Shown one piece after another: positions 34,649 through 43,969 of a DNA stretch of 64,000 nucleotides (position 1 is the stretch's first letter; each line of letters starts with the position of its first letter). The position numbers and the translations under genes are program-made. The stretch lies in the NCBI RefSeq assembly GCF_001887355.1, contig NZ_MPIN01000004.1, forward strand, positions 891,989 to 955,988, written 5' to 3'. The notes beneath the pieces are model-generated. The model had not been told where the DNA came from and ran no database searches. It saw only the letters and a program-made list of their open reading frames with translations. The stretch is from Cystobacter ferrugineus (lineage in GTDB: Bacteria; Myxococcota; Myxococcia; Myxococcales; Myxococcaceae).

Positions 34649-36466
34649 ATGGAGGAGCAAACACACGGAGGCTCGATGGTGTCTTCCGAGCGGGACGAGG
34701 GAGCCGGGACGGAAGACGCGCCGCTCGAACTCCAGCGGATCCTCCGCCGTGAGAGCCGGCTGGAAGCCTTGCGCCGTACGGCCCTGATGGACACTCCCGC
34801 CGAGGAGGCATTCGACCGGCTGTCGCGGCTGGCGACCCGGGTGCTCGATGCTCCCGTGGGACTCGTCTCCCTGGTGGATGGAGAGCGCCAGTTCTTCAAG
34901 AGCTGCGTGGGCCTGCCCGCTCCCTGGTGCGACCTGCGCCAGACGCCCCTGACCCACTCCTTCTGCATGCACGTGGTGGCCTCCGGAAAGCCCCTCATCG
35001 TCCAGGACGCGCGCCAGCACCCCCTGCTCCGCGACAACCTCGCCGTCGATCATCTCGGGGTGGTGGCCTACCTTGGCATGCCCCTCACCGCGTCCGAGGG
35101 AGAGACGATCGGCACCCTGTGTGTCATCGACACCCAGCCGCGCGTCTGGACGGACGAGAACCTGTACGTCCTCGAGGAGCTGTCCGTTTCGGTGATGAAG
35201 GAGATCGAGCTGCGCGCCATCCGCGAGCTGGAGGCGCGGGCCCTGGAGGCGCAAGTGGCTGGTGCCGAGGCGGAGGCGGCGCGCCAGCGCTTCGCCCTGC
35301 TGGCCGAGCTGAGCGCCGTGCTCGCCGAGGGGTTCGACCTCCGGGCCGTGCTCGCCAGGGCCGTGCGGTTGGTTGTCCCCCTGGTAGCGGATGGCTGTTC
35401 GGTGGCGTTGCTCGAAGCAGAGGGCCGGTTGCGCCGGGTAGCGGTGGCGCATGAGGACCCGCGCGAGGAGGCACGGCTGCGCTCCCTGCCCGAGCCGCCC
35501 GCCCTGATCTCGCCCGATCGGCTCGATGCACACCGGGTGACGAGGCACGTCCGCCTCACCGGGCCCGGAGGTGCCTTGCTCCGGCTGCCGTTGACGAGTC
35601 ACAGCCGGGTGCTCGGCGCCGTGACCTTCTCCCTGGGGCCCACGCGCTCCCTGGGAGAGATCGAGGTGTCGCTGGCCGAGGATGTGGCGCGCCGCATGGC
35701 GATGGCGGTGGAGAACGCCCGGCTCTACGAGGAGTCCCGTGAGGCGACGCTGCTGAGGGACAAGTTCCTCTCCATCGCCTCGCACGAGCTGCGCACACCC
35801 CTGACGGCGCTGGGGTTGCAGTCGCGGATGTTGCTGCGCGACACGCGTCATCCGGAGCGGCCGCTCTCGCCGGAGGTGATCGCCCGCAAGGCGCAGGTCC
35901 TCTGCCGTCAGGTGGAGCGGTTGGGCCATCTGGTGGACGAGCTGCTGGACATCTCCCGGATTGCCCAGGGGCACCTGTCCTTCCCGCTCGAGGACGTGGA
36001 CCTGGCCGAGCTGGTGCGCGACGTGGCGGCGAGCTTCCGCGAGGAGCTGGCGAACCCGGGCATCCGGCTGGTGCTCTCCGGGGTGGACGCTCCCGTGGTG
36101 GGGCGGTGGAACCGGCTGCGGCTGGAGCAGGTGGTCGTCAACCTGCTGACCAATGCCATCAAGTATGGGCGGGGCCGGCCCATCGCGCTGGAGCTGAAGG
36201 CGGACGAGGCGCACGCGTGGCTCGCCGTGCGCGACGAGGGCATCGGCATCGCGCCGAGAGACCAGGCGCGCATCTTCGAGCGTTTCGAGCGCGCCGTGTC
36301 CGAGCAGCACTACAGTGGTTTCGGGCTGGGATTGTGGATCGTCCGGGAGATCATCCAGAGGCTGGGTGGCACCATTTCCGTGAACAGCTCGCCCGGTGTC
36401 GGCTCTGCCTTCACCGTGGAGCTGCCCCGCGTTTCCTCACGGCTGCCCGGCCCCCTGCTTCACTGA
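34649..36466 (+). CDS. Orphan histidine kinase, GAF-GAF-HisKA-HATPase
   Basis: A 605-residue soluble kinase; the ATG at 34649 has AGGAGAGG upstream. The first GAF domain (about 40-175) has the RQFFKSCVGLPAP and HSFCMHVV features common in kinases of this subgroup. A short coiled coil (about 180-210) leads to a second GAF (about 215-345). The H-box is SIASHELRTPLT with His379, followed by N-box NLLTNAIKYG and DEGIGIA and GLGLWIVRE glycine boxes. There is no transmembrane segment and no receiver, so its partner response regulator is elsewhere in the genome. Confidence 0.9.
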   Translation: MEEQTHGGSMVSSERDEGAGTEDAPLELQRILRRESRLEALRRTALMDTPAEEAFDRLSRLATRVLDAPVGLVSLVDGERQFFKSCVGLPAPWCDLRQTPLTHSFCMHVVASGKPLIVQDARQHPLLRDNLAVDHLGVVAYLGMPLTASEGETIGTLCVIDTQPRVWTDENLYVLEELSVSVMKEIELRAIRELEARALEAQVAGAEAEAARQRFALLAELSAVLAEGFDLRAVLARAVRLVVPLVADGCSVALLEAEGRLRRVAVAHEDPREEARLRSLPEPPALISPDRLDAHRVTRHVRLTGPGGALLRLPLTSHSRVLGAVTFSLGPTRSLGEIEVSLAEDVARRMAMAVENARLYEESREATLLRDKFLSIASHELRTPLTALGLQSRMLLRDTRHPERPLSPEVIARKAQVLCRQVERLGHLVDELLDISRIAQGHLSFPLEDVDLAELVRDVAASFREELANPGIRLVLSGVDAPVVGRWNRLRLEQVVVNLLTNAIKYGRGRPIALELKADEAHAWLAVRDEGIGIAPRDQARIFERFERAVSEQHYSGFGLGLWIVREIIQRLGGTISVNSSPGVGSAFTVELPRVSSRLPGPLLH

Positions 36467-36506
36467 GGGCCGGGTGGTGTCTGTCATTGTCTGGCAACCG
36501 CCTGGG

Positions 36507-38288
36507 TCACAGCTCGACAGGGGTGCCATCCAGACGGGTGAAGACGAACCCCCGGAAGACGGACTCGACGTAGGTGGGGCGCTCCTCCTGGATGAGCCGG
36601 ATGGCCACATCCTCGCCCAGCCGGAAGCCGGCGAGATCGTCGGCCCGGTAGTGAATGCCGTACGCATCCCGCCCTATCGCGGTGTTGTGGGCGAGCTTGT
36701 TGAGCTCCCCGGCCACGGTGAGTGGTGGTCCGTCCACACCGGGCACGTAGGGCTCGAGCGCCGTGCCATCGCGGTTGGGTTTGACGGGGTTGGGGATGAC
36801 GAAGTCCTCCTTGAACCAGGCCTTGAGGAGGGCGGAGCGGGAGCCCGCGGTGTAGCCGTGCCCTCCCGGGTGGGCGGGATCCGTGGGCGAGCCGATGGGC
36901 ATCATGACCGGCAGCAAGAACGATCCCTGGCCGTTGTTCAGCCCCCTTCGCTTGTTGACCAGCTCGTTGTAGGCCTGGATGCGATCGAGCACGGGCGAGT
37001 CCAACAGCTCCGGGTGGATGGGGTAGTCCGCGGCGCCTCGCCGGCGGTTGTGCACGCGCCCGCCAAAGGCATCCGGCCGCAGGTAGCGGTGGATGAACCA
37101 CTTGCCATAGAAGCCGTGGTGGCTGACCCGGGTGAGGCAACCCATCAGCGTGAGCAGGTGGGACGCTCCGAAGCTGGCGAACCCGGTCTGCGTCCTGCTC
37201 GCCTTGTAGGGATTGCGGTCGCTCAGGGCCGCATCGCCCAGGCTCAGGAGGATGAGGGCCGCCCGGAGGTAGGGGGTGTAGTGCAGGTCCGAGCCAGCGT
37301 TCTGGCCCAAGGCGCGCAGGTTGTGGATGTACCGGAGCACGGGGTCCATGCGCGGAGGGGTGATGGCCGTCCCCTCGGGGAAGCCGCGCTGCGCCGCCAG
37401 CCACTCGTCATAGGACGTCAGGAAGTCGATGCCCTCTCCGGTGGTCACGGGCAGCGGGACCCGGAGCCGGGGCTCGATGGGGATGCCATCGTACACCCAG
37501 GGCCGCAGCAGGAACTGGGAGACCATGGGCCCATCCAGGACTCCGGGGCTGTCCATGCGGAAGATCGTCTGCGGGGTGATGGGCTTGGGGCCCTTGTAGC
37601 CGGAGTAGCGCTTGAGATCCTCGATGGCCGCGGCGATGGTGGGATCGGTGGCGTAGTCGGTGAAGGGGATGTCGCGGCAGAGCGCCATCCAATACAGCTC
37701 CGCCACTTGCGCGGCCGCCTCGGGACTGGCCAGGGCGGGGGGGGTGTCGAGACGCACGGCGGCGGCATCCGGTCCCACCAGATCGTACGTCAGGCCACCC
37801 AGGGGGTTGGTCAGCTTCAGCTGGCCGCCCAGGGGAAGCGCCTCGAAGTCCTCGAAGCGGCCGGTGGCGAGCGCGCGCAGCATCGCGTCGTAGGCATTGG
37901 GGTCCACCTCTCCCAGCTCATTGTGGGGCAGGCCCTTGGAGTAGTTGCCGATGCGATGGGGGTAGCGCTCTTCATCCCCGTTGGTTCGCTTGGGGAAGAT
38001 GCCCCGCTTGAACTCGTTGAAGGCGGCCTGCTGGCGCAGTTGGTACGAACGGATACGCCGGACCTGGGCCCTGCGTGTTTCCGGACGCGTTGGATCCTCG
38101 AACAGCTCGGAGGAGGACTCGCTCTCCGGAGGGGTGCTCGCCGCCAGGGCCGCCAGCGCCGTGCTTCCCAGCCCGCCCAGGAAGCCGCGTCGGCTGGTCA
38201 CGACCTGCGCGTTCAGCTCCTCGGATGTTGTCTGGGTGTGGCTCGCCGCTGGCTCCCGCGGCGGAGAGTCCTCATGTTGCTTTTTCAT
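36507..38288 (-). CDS. Vanadium-dependent haloperoxidase homologue, Tat-exported
   Basis: A 593-residue protein with a Tat signal (TSRRGFLGGLGSTALAALAAS, about 32-52). The vanadate site of algal bromoperoxidases is recognisable: KWFIHRYLRP gives Lys396 and Arg404 at the expected spacing of eight, PAHPGGHG gives His477, and GRDAYGIHYR gives Arg540 and His546 at the expected spacing of six. Two positions differ. The Ser of the PSGH motif is Gly475, and the His seven residues before the catalytic His (His411 in Ascophyllum) is Asp470. The fold and length fit the family, which oxidises halides with peroxide, but the Ser loss may weaken or alter the reaction. The ATG at 38288 is the start just before the Tat region. 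It stands alone on the minus strand, 160 bases after mcrC. Confidence 0.88.
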   Translation of the reverse strand: MKKQHEDSPPREPAASHTQTTSEELNAQVVTSRRGFLGGLGSTALAALAASTPPESESSSELFEDPTRPETRRAQVRRIRSYQLRQQAAFNEFKRGIFPKRTNGDEERYPHRIGNYSKGLPHNELGEVDPNAYDAMLRALATGRFEDFEALPLGGQLKLTNPLGGLTYDLVGPDAAAVRLDTPPALASPEAAAQVAELYWMALCRDIPFTDYATDPTIAAAIEDLKRYSGYKGPKPITPQTIFRMDSPGVLDGPMVSQFLLRPWVYDGIPIEPRLRVPLPVTTGEGIDFLTSYDEWLAAQRGFPEGTAITPPRMDPVLRYIHNLRALGQNAGSDLHYTPYLRAALILLSLGDAALSDRNPYKASRTQTGFASFGASHLLTLMGCLTRVSHHGFYGKWFIHRYLRPDAFGGRVHNRRRGAADYPIHPELLDSPVLDRIQAYNELVNKRRGLNNGQGSFLLPVMMPIGSPTDPAHPGGHGYTAGSRSALLKAWFKEDFVIPNPVKPNRDGTALEPYVPGVDGPPLTVAGELNKLAHNTAIGRDAYGIHYRADDLAGFRLGEDVAIRLIQEERPTYVESVFRGFVFTRLDGTPVEL

Positions 38289-38448
38289 GTGTATCCCCCC
38301 ACTTTCGCGGCTCGCTTCACACGAGCCCCGCCCCCTCACCTCAACCACTCATCCTCCGAAACCGTCAATTCCACCGCTCCTGCCCGGTTGATTCGCTGAC
38401 GCTCATGAATGGCAACTGTTGGCCCGATGTCCGCGAGGATGTCTTCCG

Positions 38449-39759
38449 TCAAACCGAGCCCGGCTCGCCCAGTGCCAGCCGGCGCGCGAAGGCCTCCCGC
38501 TCACGTTCGGTGTCCACACCTTCCCGGGGGTTCACCAGATCCGCGAGTGGGTGGAGGTGGACCGGTCTGAGGACCACCGTGGCCTTGCGGTTTCCCTGGA
38601 GGACATCGTTGATCTCGACGACTTGATCCCGGGCCTCCGGGGCCAGGGTCGGGTAGAGGATGGCCGCGCTCCCCGTGGAGCCCTGGCTCAGCGCGTAGAT
38701 GGCGAGCTGGTAGAGCATGTGCCGTGGGAGCTGCGTCTCCCACAGGTCGCGGTACTTCGCATCGAGCAGGGCGAGCACTCGCTGCCCCCGCAGGATGGCG
38801 AAGTCGGGTCTCGGCGCGGGCGCTTGACGCCTCCGGGGATTGTGGGTCGCGGCGTAGGCCATCATCCCCACGAGCCGGAACTCATCGCGCACGGTGTGGT
38901 CTCGCAGGTTCTCCTTCAAGAAGCGCGACAGGAGCTCCTGGAAGAAGCGGTTCATGTCGAAGAGGAACCCCGGAAGTTCCACCGCGCGTGAGGACTGCTC
39001 CTGGATCGTCCCTCGCGCGTCGAGCAGCACCTGGATGAGGGATAGCGCCGGCCGGTAGGCGGCTGTCATCCGGTCGGTCTCCCGGATGTGCCGCTCCAGG
39101 AGCGCCGGATGCAACGCCACCCGTTGGACGCCTGGCATCAGGGCTTCGAGCCGATGAAGCCGGGTCCTCAGCCCGACGTCGTCCGTGAGCCCCTGGGCCA
39201 GCAGGAGCCCGGCACGCAGCACCTGGTTGAGTGGGTGGTCTTCCCGCCGGGGATGATACGAGCAGCGCAGCGTCGCCCGGCCCGAGCCGGCGTGCCGCAT
39301 CCACCAGCCCAGGTCGATCCTTCCCCGGGGGCTCGTGAGCTCTTCTTCCCGGCGCACGTACTCCCGATGCAGGCCCCGGTGGACGAGCTCCTGGGTCTCC
39401 GCTTCGAGTTGATGGATGAGGAGATCCTGGAACGCCAGCCGGGAGGTCTCCTGCTCGAGCCCCGGGAAGAGCTCGAGGTCGCGCAACCCGTAGGCATAGC
39501 GCAGCAGCGAGAGGAGCCGCGTGCCCCCCAGCTTGGGGCGGATGATGACGGCCAGGCTGCCGAGCCGAAGGGTTCCGACATAGGACGTCGCCTCGAGGCG
39601 CAGGCCCGTCCTGAGGTCTCGCACCCGGAGCATGCGCCCCCGATCGAGGTACTCGGCCAGCCTTCGCACCTCGGGATCGTCATCCAGGTGGAGGGGCGCC
39701 CCGCGTGAAGCGCCCTCCGGCGGCCAGCTTCGCCATTCCGAGAGCTCGGCGGAGATCAT
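38449..39759 (-). CDS. mcrC: McrC-like nuclease subunit of type IV restriction system
   Basis: A 436-residue protein whose ATG overlaps the mcrB stop in an ATGA, so translation is coupled. The N-terminal half (about 20-200) has the McrC strand region (VRDLRTGLRLEATSYVGTL, AVIIRPKLGG). The C-terminal half holds a PD-(D/E)xK nuclease core: RPDFAI with Asp319, then LLDAKYRDL with Asp333 and Lys335. In McrBC systems this subunit cuts DNA after the McrB ring translocates from modified cytosine sites. The core residues are intact, so the protein should be active. Length is within the usual range for McrC-like proteins. Confidence 0.88.
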   Translation of the reverse strand: MISAELSEWRSWPPEGASRGAPLHLDDDPEVRRLAEYLDRGRMLRVRDLRTGLRLEATSYVGTLRLGSLAVIIRPKLGGTRLLSLLRYAYGLRDLELFPGLEQETSRLAFQDLLIHQLEAETQELVHRGLHREYVRREEELTSPRGRIDLGWWMRHAGSGRATLRCSYHPRREDHPLNQVLRAGLLLAQGLTDDVGLRTRLHRLEALMPGVQRVALHPALLERHIRETDRMTAAYRPALSLIQVLLDARGTIQEQSSRAVELPGFLFDMNRFFQELLSRFLKENLRDHTVRDEFRLVGMMAYAATHNPRRRQAPAPRPDFAILRGQRVLALLDAKYRDLWETQLPRHMLYQLAIYALSQGSTGSAAILYPTLAPEARDQVVEINDVLQGNRKATVVLRPVHLHPLADLVNPREGVDTEREREAFARRLALGEPGSV

Positions 39760-42074
39760 GGTGCGCCGGGCTCCGAGTCGACGTCGTCCTCGTCGTTGAG
39801 CGCCCGGGCGCTCGCCTCCGAGGCGATGACCGGTGCCGACGAGCCGATCTCCGGGCTCGGTGCGAGCAGCGCCTGGATCAGGTCCGACTGCCGGTCCGGG
39901 TCGAACAGCTCGTGACACACCCGCTGCTCCTTGCGGCTCACCAGACTGCTGCCGAGGATTTTCTCCAGGGCGGCCCAGTCCTCGTAGCAGTACTCCTCCA
40001 GCAGTGGGATGAGATCCTCCTGCACCACGCGCGAGAACCGGGGGAAGTCGGAGAGGGGCTCTCCGCGCTCCATGAGGTAGGCATGGCCGACCTGGAGGTT
40101 GCGCCCGTCGCGCCCGACGTGCTCGCAGATGCGCGCGTTGAGTTCCTTCAGCCAGGGGCCGAGCGGGATGCCCTCCACCATGGCATTGCCGAGCCGCGTG
40201 ATGTCCGGCATCAACTCCAGGAAGCCGAACCGGCGCCGCAACGCCGTGTCGAGCAGCGCGATGGAGCGGTCCGCCGTGTTCATCGTGCCCACGAGGTAGA
40301 CATTCTCCGGCACCTGGAACGGAGCACCACTCATCGGCAGGAGGATGGACCTGCCCCGCTTGCTCTTCTCCATCACCGTGAGCAGCTCGCCCATGATGCG
40401 CGGGATGTCGCCCCGGTTGATCTCATCGATGATGAGGTAGAAGCGCAGGTGGGGCCGGCGCTGTGCATCCAGGCACAGCCGTTTGAAGATGCCATCGCGC
40501 AGCACGAAGCGCATCGGTCCACCCGAGCCGTCGTCCCGGGGACGGTAGCCCTCGAGGAACTCCTCATAGCCATAGGAGGGGTGGAAGCAGCACATGCGCA
40601 CCAGGGGGCCCTCTTCCTGCGTCCCCTTCGTGATGGCGTCCCGCTGCTCCGCGCCGAGGGCCGCGAAGGGCGCCCCGAAGGCCGCGTGCGCGGACAACTC
40701 CCGCACCGTCTGCTCGGCGAGGTAGGTCTTCCCCGTGCCCGGTGGACCATAGAGGATGACCTGTCCCTTGCGTTCCAGCACGGCCTGGATGCGCCCGTGA
40801 ATGCCAGGGAGGTGAGGGGTGGGGTGGCCGCCCTGGACGTTGCCGGGCACGGGCCTGGGCCTCGGGGTGGGCGCTGGCGCCGAGGTGCTCAACAGGTGCC
40901 TCTCGATGGCCACGATGCTCTCGGACGACTCCACCTCGCGCAGCAGGGTCTGGGCGTCGGCCCCCATGCCCTCGGGGAGCTGGAACGCACCCAGGGACAA
41001 CCATTGGACGGGATGGCGGTGAGCGAAGTCCGACGAGGAGTCATGGGAATAACCCCCTTCGACACGTCCCACGCCCAGCACCTGTTCTCCCCTCGTGGCG
41101 AGGACGAAGTCCCCCTCGAGCACCTTCACCACGAAGGAGAAGAGCTGCTTGGACACCGTCCCCTGCCGTGGTGCCAGTCCTCCGTGGCTCCCCAGGAGGA
41201 CGCCCAGGCGTTTCAATCCTTCCCGATCCGGAGTCGTCTCCGAGAGATCTCCCAGCGCCCGTCCTTCCACCGCGATGCAGTTGCCCTCGCGCATCAGCGG
41301 CCAGTGCGCCGTGGGCCCGTTGCCGTCCAACGTGCCCAGGCACCAGTAGCGATGCGGGCTGCCATGGCGCACCTTGAGCAGCCGGGTCGCGGTGTTCATG
41401 GGGACGCCGAGCTCCCGAGCCAGGGCGACGAAACGGCCCGCGCACACGTACCGTCCCTCGCCTCCAGGCGGAAGCTGGAGGAGCTTCATCAGGTGGAAGC
41501 GCTGATAGTCGGCGTTGTGGTAGTCGTCGAGCTTGTCGGGAAACAACAGGCTCCAATACTTGTGGCTCCAGGACAGGTCGCACAGCTCAGGCGCCGCGGC
41601 CTCGAGTTGCTCCTGGAGCCGGAGGTAGTCCGCGTCGCTCCCGTCCGAGGGCAGCCGTTCGAGCAGCCTGACGCCCAGCAGGAGTTGATCGCGGTGGCGC
41701 TGCGCGATCCGCACCGCCTCGGACTGGGAGAGCTCCCGCTGGTTGGTGGGGCTGCCCGTCATCCAGGCCCCCGTCTCCTTGCGCCGGTAGATGCCGAACT
41801 TGAGCGCGCTGCCTCCGGCGATGCTGCCGAAGATGGCCGGGAACTCCTCGTCGTCCTTGAACTCGAGCCAGTACACCAGCCCGTCGCGCCGGCCATGGTC
41901 GTGCATCAGCGACAGCAGCTCGTCCCCGTCCAACTGGCGCAGCCGCTCCGGGCCGAAGTGCTCCCGGAACAGCGCGTAGAACCCCTCGAGCTGGGCTCGC
42001 GAATGAAGCCTGCCCTCGTCATCGAGCTTGCGCCGGAACTCCTCCAGCACTTGGCCGAGCCTTTCATCGAGCAC
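39756..42074 (-). CDS. mcrB: McrB-like AAA+ GTPase/DNA-recognition subunit
   Basis: A 772-residue protein starting at GTG with GAGGAG about nine bases upstream. The C-terminal AAA+ module is McrB-type: Walker A YGPPGTGKT with Lys449, DEINRGD (Asp550) as Walker B, and GTMNTADRS (near 595), the McrB signature for GTP use, followed by ALRRRFGF. The N-terminal 400 residues are longer than in E. coli McrB. They include a region (about 310-375: GDFVLATRGEQVLGVGRVEGG and HRHPVQWL) that looks like an EVE/PUA-type modified-base reader. Residues 1-200 resemble the N-terminal part of other large McrB-like proteins, but I cannot name that domain. It follows the MBL-fold gene by 11 bases and is coupled to mcrC. 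Confidence 0.9.
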   Translation of the reverse strand: MLDERLGQVLEEFRRKLDDEGRLHSRAQLEGFYALFREHFGPERLRQLDGDELLSLMHDHGRRDGLVYWLEFKDDEEFPAIFGSIAGGSALKFGIYRRKETGAWMTGSPTNQRELSQSEAVRIAQRHRDQLLLGVRLLERLPSDGSDADYLRLQEQLEAAAPELCDLSWSHKYWSLLFPDKLDDYHNADYQRFHLMKLLQLPPGGEGRYVCAGRFVALARELGVPMNTATRLLKVRHGSPHRYWCLGTLDGNGPTAHWPLMREGNCIAVEGRALGDLSETTPDREGLKRLGVLLGSHGGLAPRQGTVSKQLFSFVVKVLEGDFVLATRGEQVLGVGRVEGGYSHDSSSDFAHRHPVQWLSLGAFQLPEGMGADAQTLLREVESSESIVAIERHLLSTSAPAPTPRPRPVPGNVQGGHPTPHLPGIHGRIQAVLERKGQVILYGPPGTGKTYLAEQTVRELSAHAAFGAPFAALGAEQRDAITKGTQEEGPLVRMCCFHPSYGYEEFLEGYRPRDDGSGGPMRFVLRDGIFKRLCLDAQRRPHLRFYLIIDEINRGDIPRIMGELLTVMEKSKRGRSILLPMSGAPFQVPENVYLVGTMNTADRSIALLDTALRRRFGFLELMPDITRLGNAMVEGIPLGPWLKELNARICEHVGRDGRNLQVGHAYLMERGEPLSDFPRFSRVVQEDLIPLLEEYCYEDWAALEKILGSSLVSRKEQRVCHELFDPDRQSDLIQALLAPSPEIGSSAPVIASEASARALNDEDDVDSEPGAP

Positions 42075-42085
42075 GAGGGGGCTCC

Positions 42086-42865
42086 TCAGTACCAGTTGCG
42101 CACGCGCACCTCGACGCCCACGTCCGTACCGACGAGCCGGGTGAACTCGTTCAGGTCGCTGCCGCGCGAGTGGTAGGGATAGACGACCTTCGGCTTGAAC
42201 TCACGCACCGCGCTCGCCGCCTGGTCGACCGTCATGGTGTAGGGCAGGTTCATGGGAACGAAGGCGACGTCGATGTCGCGCAGCTGCCTCATCTCGGGGA
42301 TGTCTTCCGTGTCGCCGGCGATGTAGACGCGTTTGCCCCCCATGGTCAGCACGTAGCCATTGCCCCGGCCCTTCTCGTGGTACTGAAGGCGCTCCTGCGT
42401 GAGGTTGTACATGGGGATCGCCTCGACGGCGATGTCCGCCACCGTCAGGGTGCCGCCGTTGGCGAGCACCTGGGTGGCACCGCGCAGGTTCTCGGGCAGG
42501 GCGTCATGGACCGCCTGGGGCGCGACGATCACCGTCTCGGCTTTCACGAGCGCCGTCAGCGTGTCGGCGTTCAGGTGATCGCCGTGGATGTCCGTCACGA
42601 AGATGACATCGGGCGCGGGCAGGTCCTCGAAGGGAGCGGCGCCACCGACCGGGTCGACGTAGATCGTCTTTCCCGCCCAGCCCATGAGGAAGCTCGCGTG
42701 ATTGACCGGGTGGACGATCAGGTCGCCTTGTGACGTGGGGAAGGCATCTCCCGAGAGGGCCGGTGCGGGAGGTGGGGCCGGGGGATTCTCCGGAGAGGAC
42801 GTGCACGCCGGAAGGGACAGCGAGAGCCAGAGGGTCGACAAAGCAAGCAGCCGAGCGTTGAGCAT
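42086..42865 (-). CDS. MBL-fold metallo-hydrolase lipoprotein (UlaG/YtnP-like)
   Basis: A 259-residue protein with a lipoprotein signal (lipobox LSLPAC, Cys near 21) and a Pro-rich linker. The metallo-beta-lactamase fold is shown by VNHASFLM, VTDIHGDHLN (the H-x-G-D-H metal motif, with the first family His replaced by Asp), YIAGDTED and YPYHSRG. It resembles the UlaG-like branch (beta-lactamase superfamily domain 2). It would sit on the outside of the inner membrane or on the outer membrane. It lies upstream of mcrB with only 11 bases between stop and start, so it appears to be the first gene of the mcrBC transcript, which is unusual for an exported protein. Substrate unknown. Confidence 0.85.
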   Translation of the reverse strand: MLNARLLALSTLWLSLSLPACTSSPENPPAPPPAPALSGDAFPTSQGDLIVHPVNHASFLMGWAGKTIYVDPVGGAAPFEDLPAPDVIFVTDIHGDHLNADTLTALVKAETVIVAPQAVHDALPENLRGATQVLANGGTLTVADIAVEAIPMYNLTQERLQYHEKGRGNGYVLTMGGKRVYIAGDTEDIPEMRQLRDIDVAFVPMNLPYTMTVDQAASAVREFKPKVVYPYHSRGSDLNEFTRLVGTDVGVEVRVRNWY

Positions 42866-42924
42866 GGTTCCGCTCTAATGGCTCGTCTGTCTCGCGGCAA
42901 GCGCGGCGGAGCCTCGACGTTCGG

Positions 42925-42953
42925 TGGGCTCGCCTGGTGGGTGGGCGAGCCCA
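42925..42953. promoter_or_regulatory. Inverted repeat in divergent promoter region
   Basis: A perfect 10-bp inverted repeat (arms TGGGCTCGCC and complement, 9-base spacer) lies in the 120-base gap between the MBL-lipoprotein gene and the PhyH gene. It could be an operator for either promoter or a 5' leader hairpin of the PhyH message. Confidence 0.4.
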
Positions 42954-42987
42954 GGAATCTGGATGTACGGACGCGGTTGTAGTGAAT

Positions 42988-43902
42988 ATGAGACACAACG
43001 GACAGGAAGCGCAGGCAGCCATGGGGATGGAGAGCACTCCCCTGGAGGATCTCTCGAGCACTCCCCTGCGGGCCTTTCCGCAACCCAAGTACGACACCGC
43101 CTCCATCCTGGGTGGCCTCTATGGAGATGGCATCATCGCCCTGAAGGGGGCCTTCGAGCGCGGTTGGGTGCAGCAGGTGGGAGAGGACATCGAGCGGCTG
43201 TTCCAGGAGGCCATCAATCGGCCCGGCGGCGCGCTCGGGCGGGGCCCCAGTCGCTACTATGTCGAGATCCACCCGGAGCGGCTGCGCGGCTTCGTCGACC
43301 TCGTCACCCACCCCTGGGTGGTGGCGGTGTGCGAGGCGGTGCTGGGTCCGGATTACAAGATCGTGGAGTTGGGCTTCGACATTCCCTTCCCTGGTGCCCA
43401 GAACCAGCCCTGGCACCGCGACTTCCCGTCTCCGGAGGCGACGGTGAAGGGGCGGCGCCTGAACTCGCTGGCGTTCAACCTCACCACCGTTGACGTCACC
43501 GAGGACATGGGCCCCTTCGAGATCGCGCCCGGCACGCAGTGGGACGACTCCCCGGAGTTCGACAAAGGGATGTTCCCGCCCCGCTCGTTCTATCCCCGCT
43601 ACATGGAGCGCGCTCAGCGCCGCATGCCGAAGATGGGTGACATCTCGGCGCGCTCCGCCCTCACCATTCATCGGGGCACGGCCAACCACTCGGACAAGTC
43701 CCGGCCGACCCTCGTCCTCGGCGTGGACGCGCCGGATGGCCGCAATGCGGAGCGGCATGATCTCCAGCTCAGCCGGAGCTTCGTCGAGACGTTGCCGGAG
43801 CTGGTGCGCCAGCACCTGACCTACCGCGTGGTGGGCGATCTGGAGCACATCGTGCAGGCCCACACCATCGAAGGACTGGTGAAGCCGGACTCGGACGCGT
43901 GA
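42988..43902 (+). CDS. Phytanoyl-CoA dioxygenase (PhyH) family protein
   Basis: A 304-residue cytosolic non-heme iron, 2-oxoglutarate-dependent oxygenase-like protein. The iron site is present: WHRDFP gives His143 and Asp145, and the distal His is His234 in TANHSDKSRP with Arg239 positioned to bind 2-oxoglutarate. The N-terminal helical part has the family phrase YGDGIIALKGAFERGWV. An ATG at 43021 (AGGAAG about 13 bases upstream) is an equally possible start, giving 293 residues. A hybrid kinase and a GH43-like gene follow in the same direction with gaps of 67 and 78 bases. PhyH proteins hydroxylate small molecules, often in secondary metabolism; the substrate is unknown. Confidence 0.87.
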   Translation: MRHNGQEAQAAMGMESTPLEDLSSTPLRAFPQPKYDTASILGGLYGDGIIALKGAFERGWVQQVGEDIERLFQEAINRPGGALGRGPSRYYVEIHPERLRGFVDLVTHPWVVAVCEAVLGPDYKIVELGFDIPFPGAQNQPWHRDFPSPEATVKGRRLNSLAFNLTTVDVTEDMGPFEIAPGTQWDDSPEFDKGMFPPRSFYPRYMERAQRRMPKMGDISARSALTIHRGTANHSDKSRPTLVLGVDAPDGRNAERHDLQLSRSFVETLPELVRQHLTYRVVGDLEHIVQAHTIEGLVKPDSDA

Positions 43903-43969
43903 GGGGTGGGCGGGGTTTGACGTTTGCACGGCCCGTGGCGTTTCGTTACGGTGCCCGCGAGCGTCCCCC

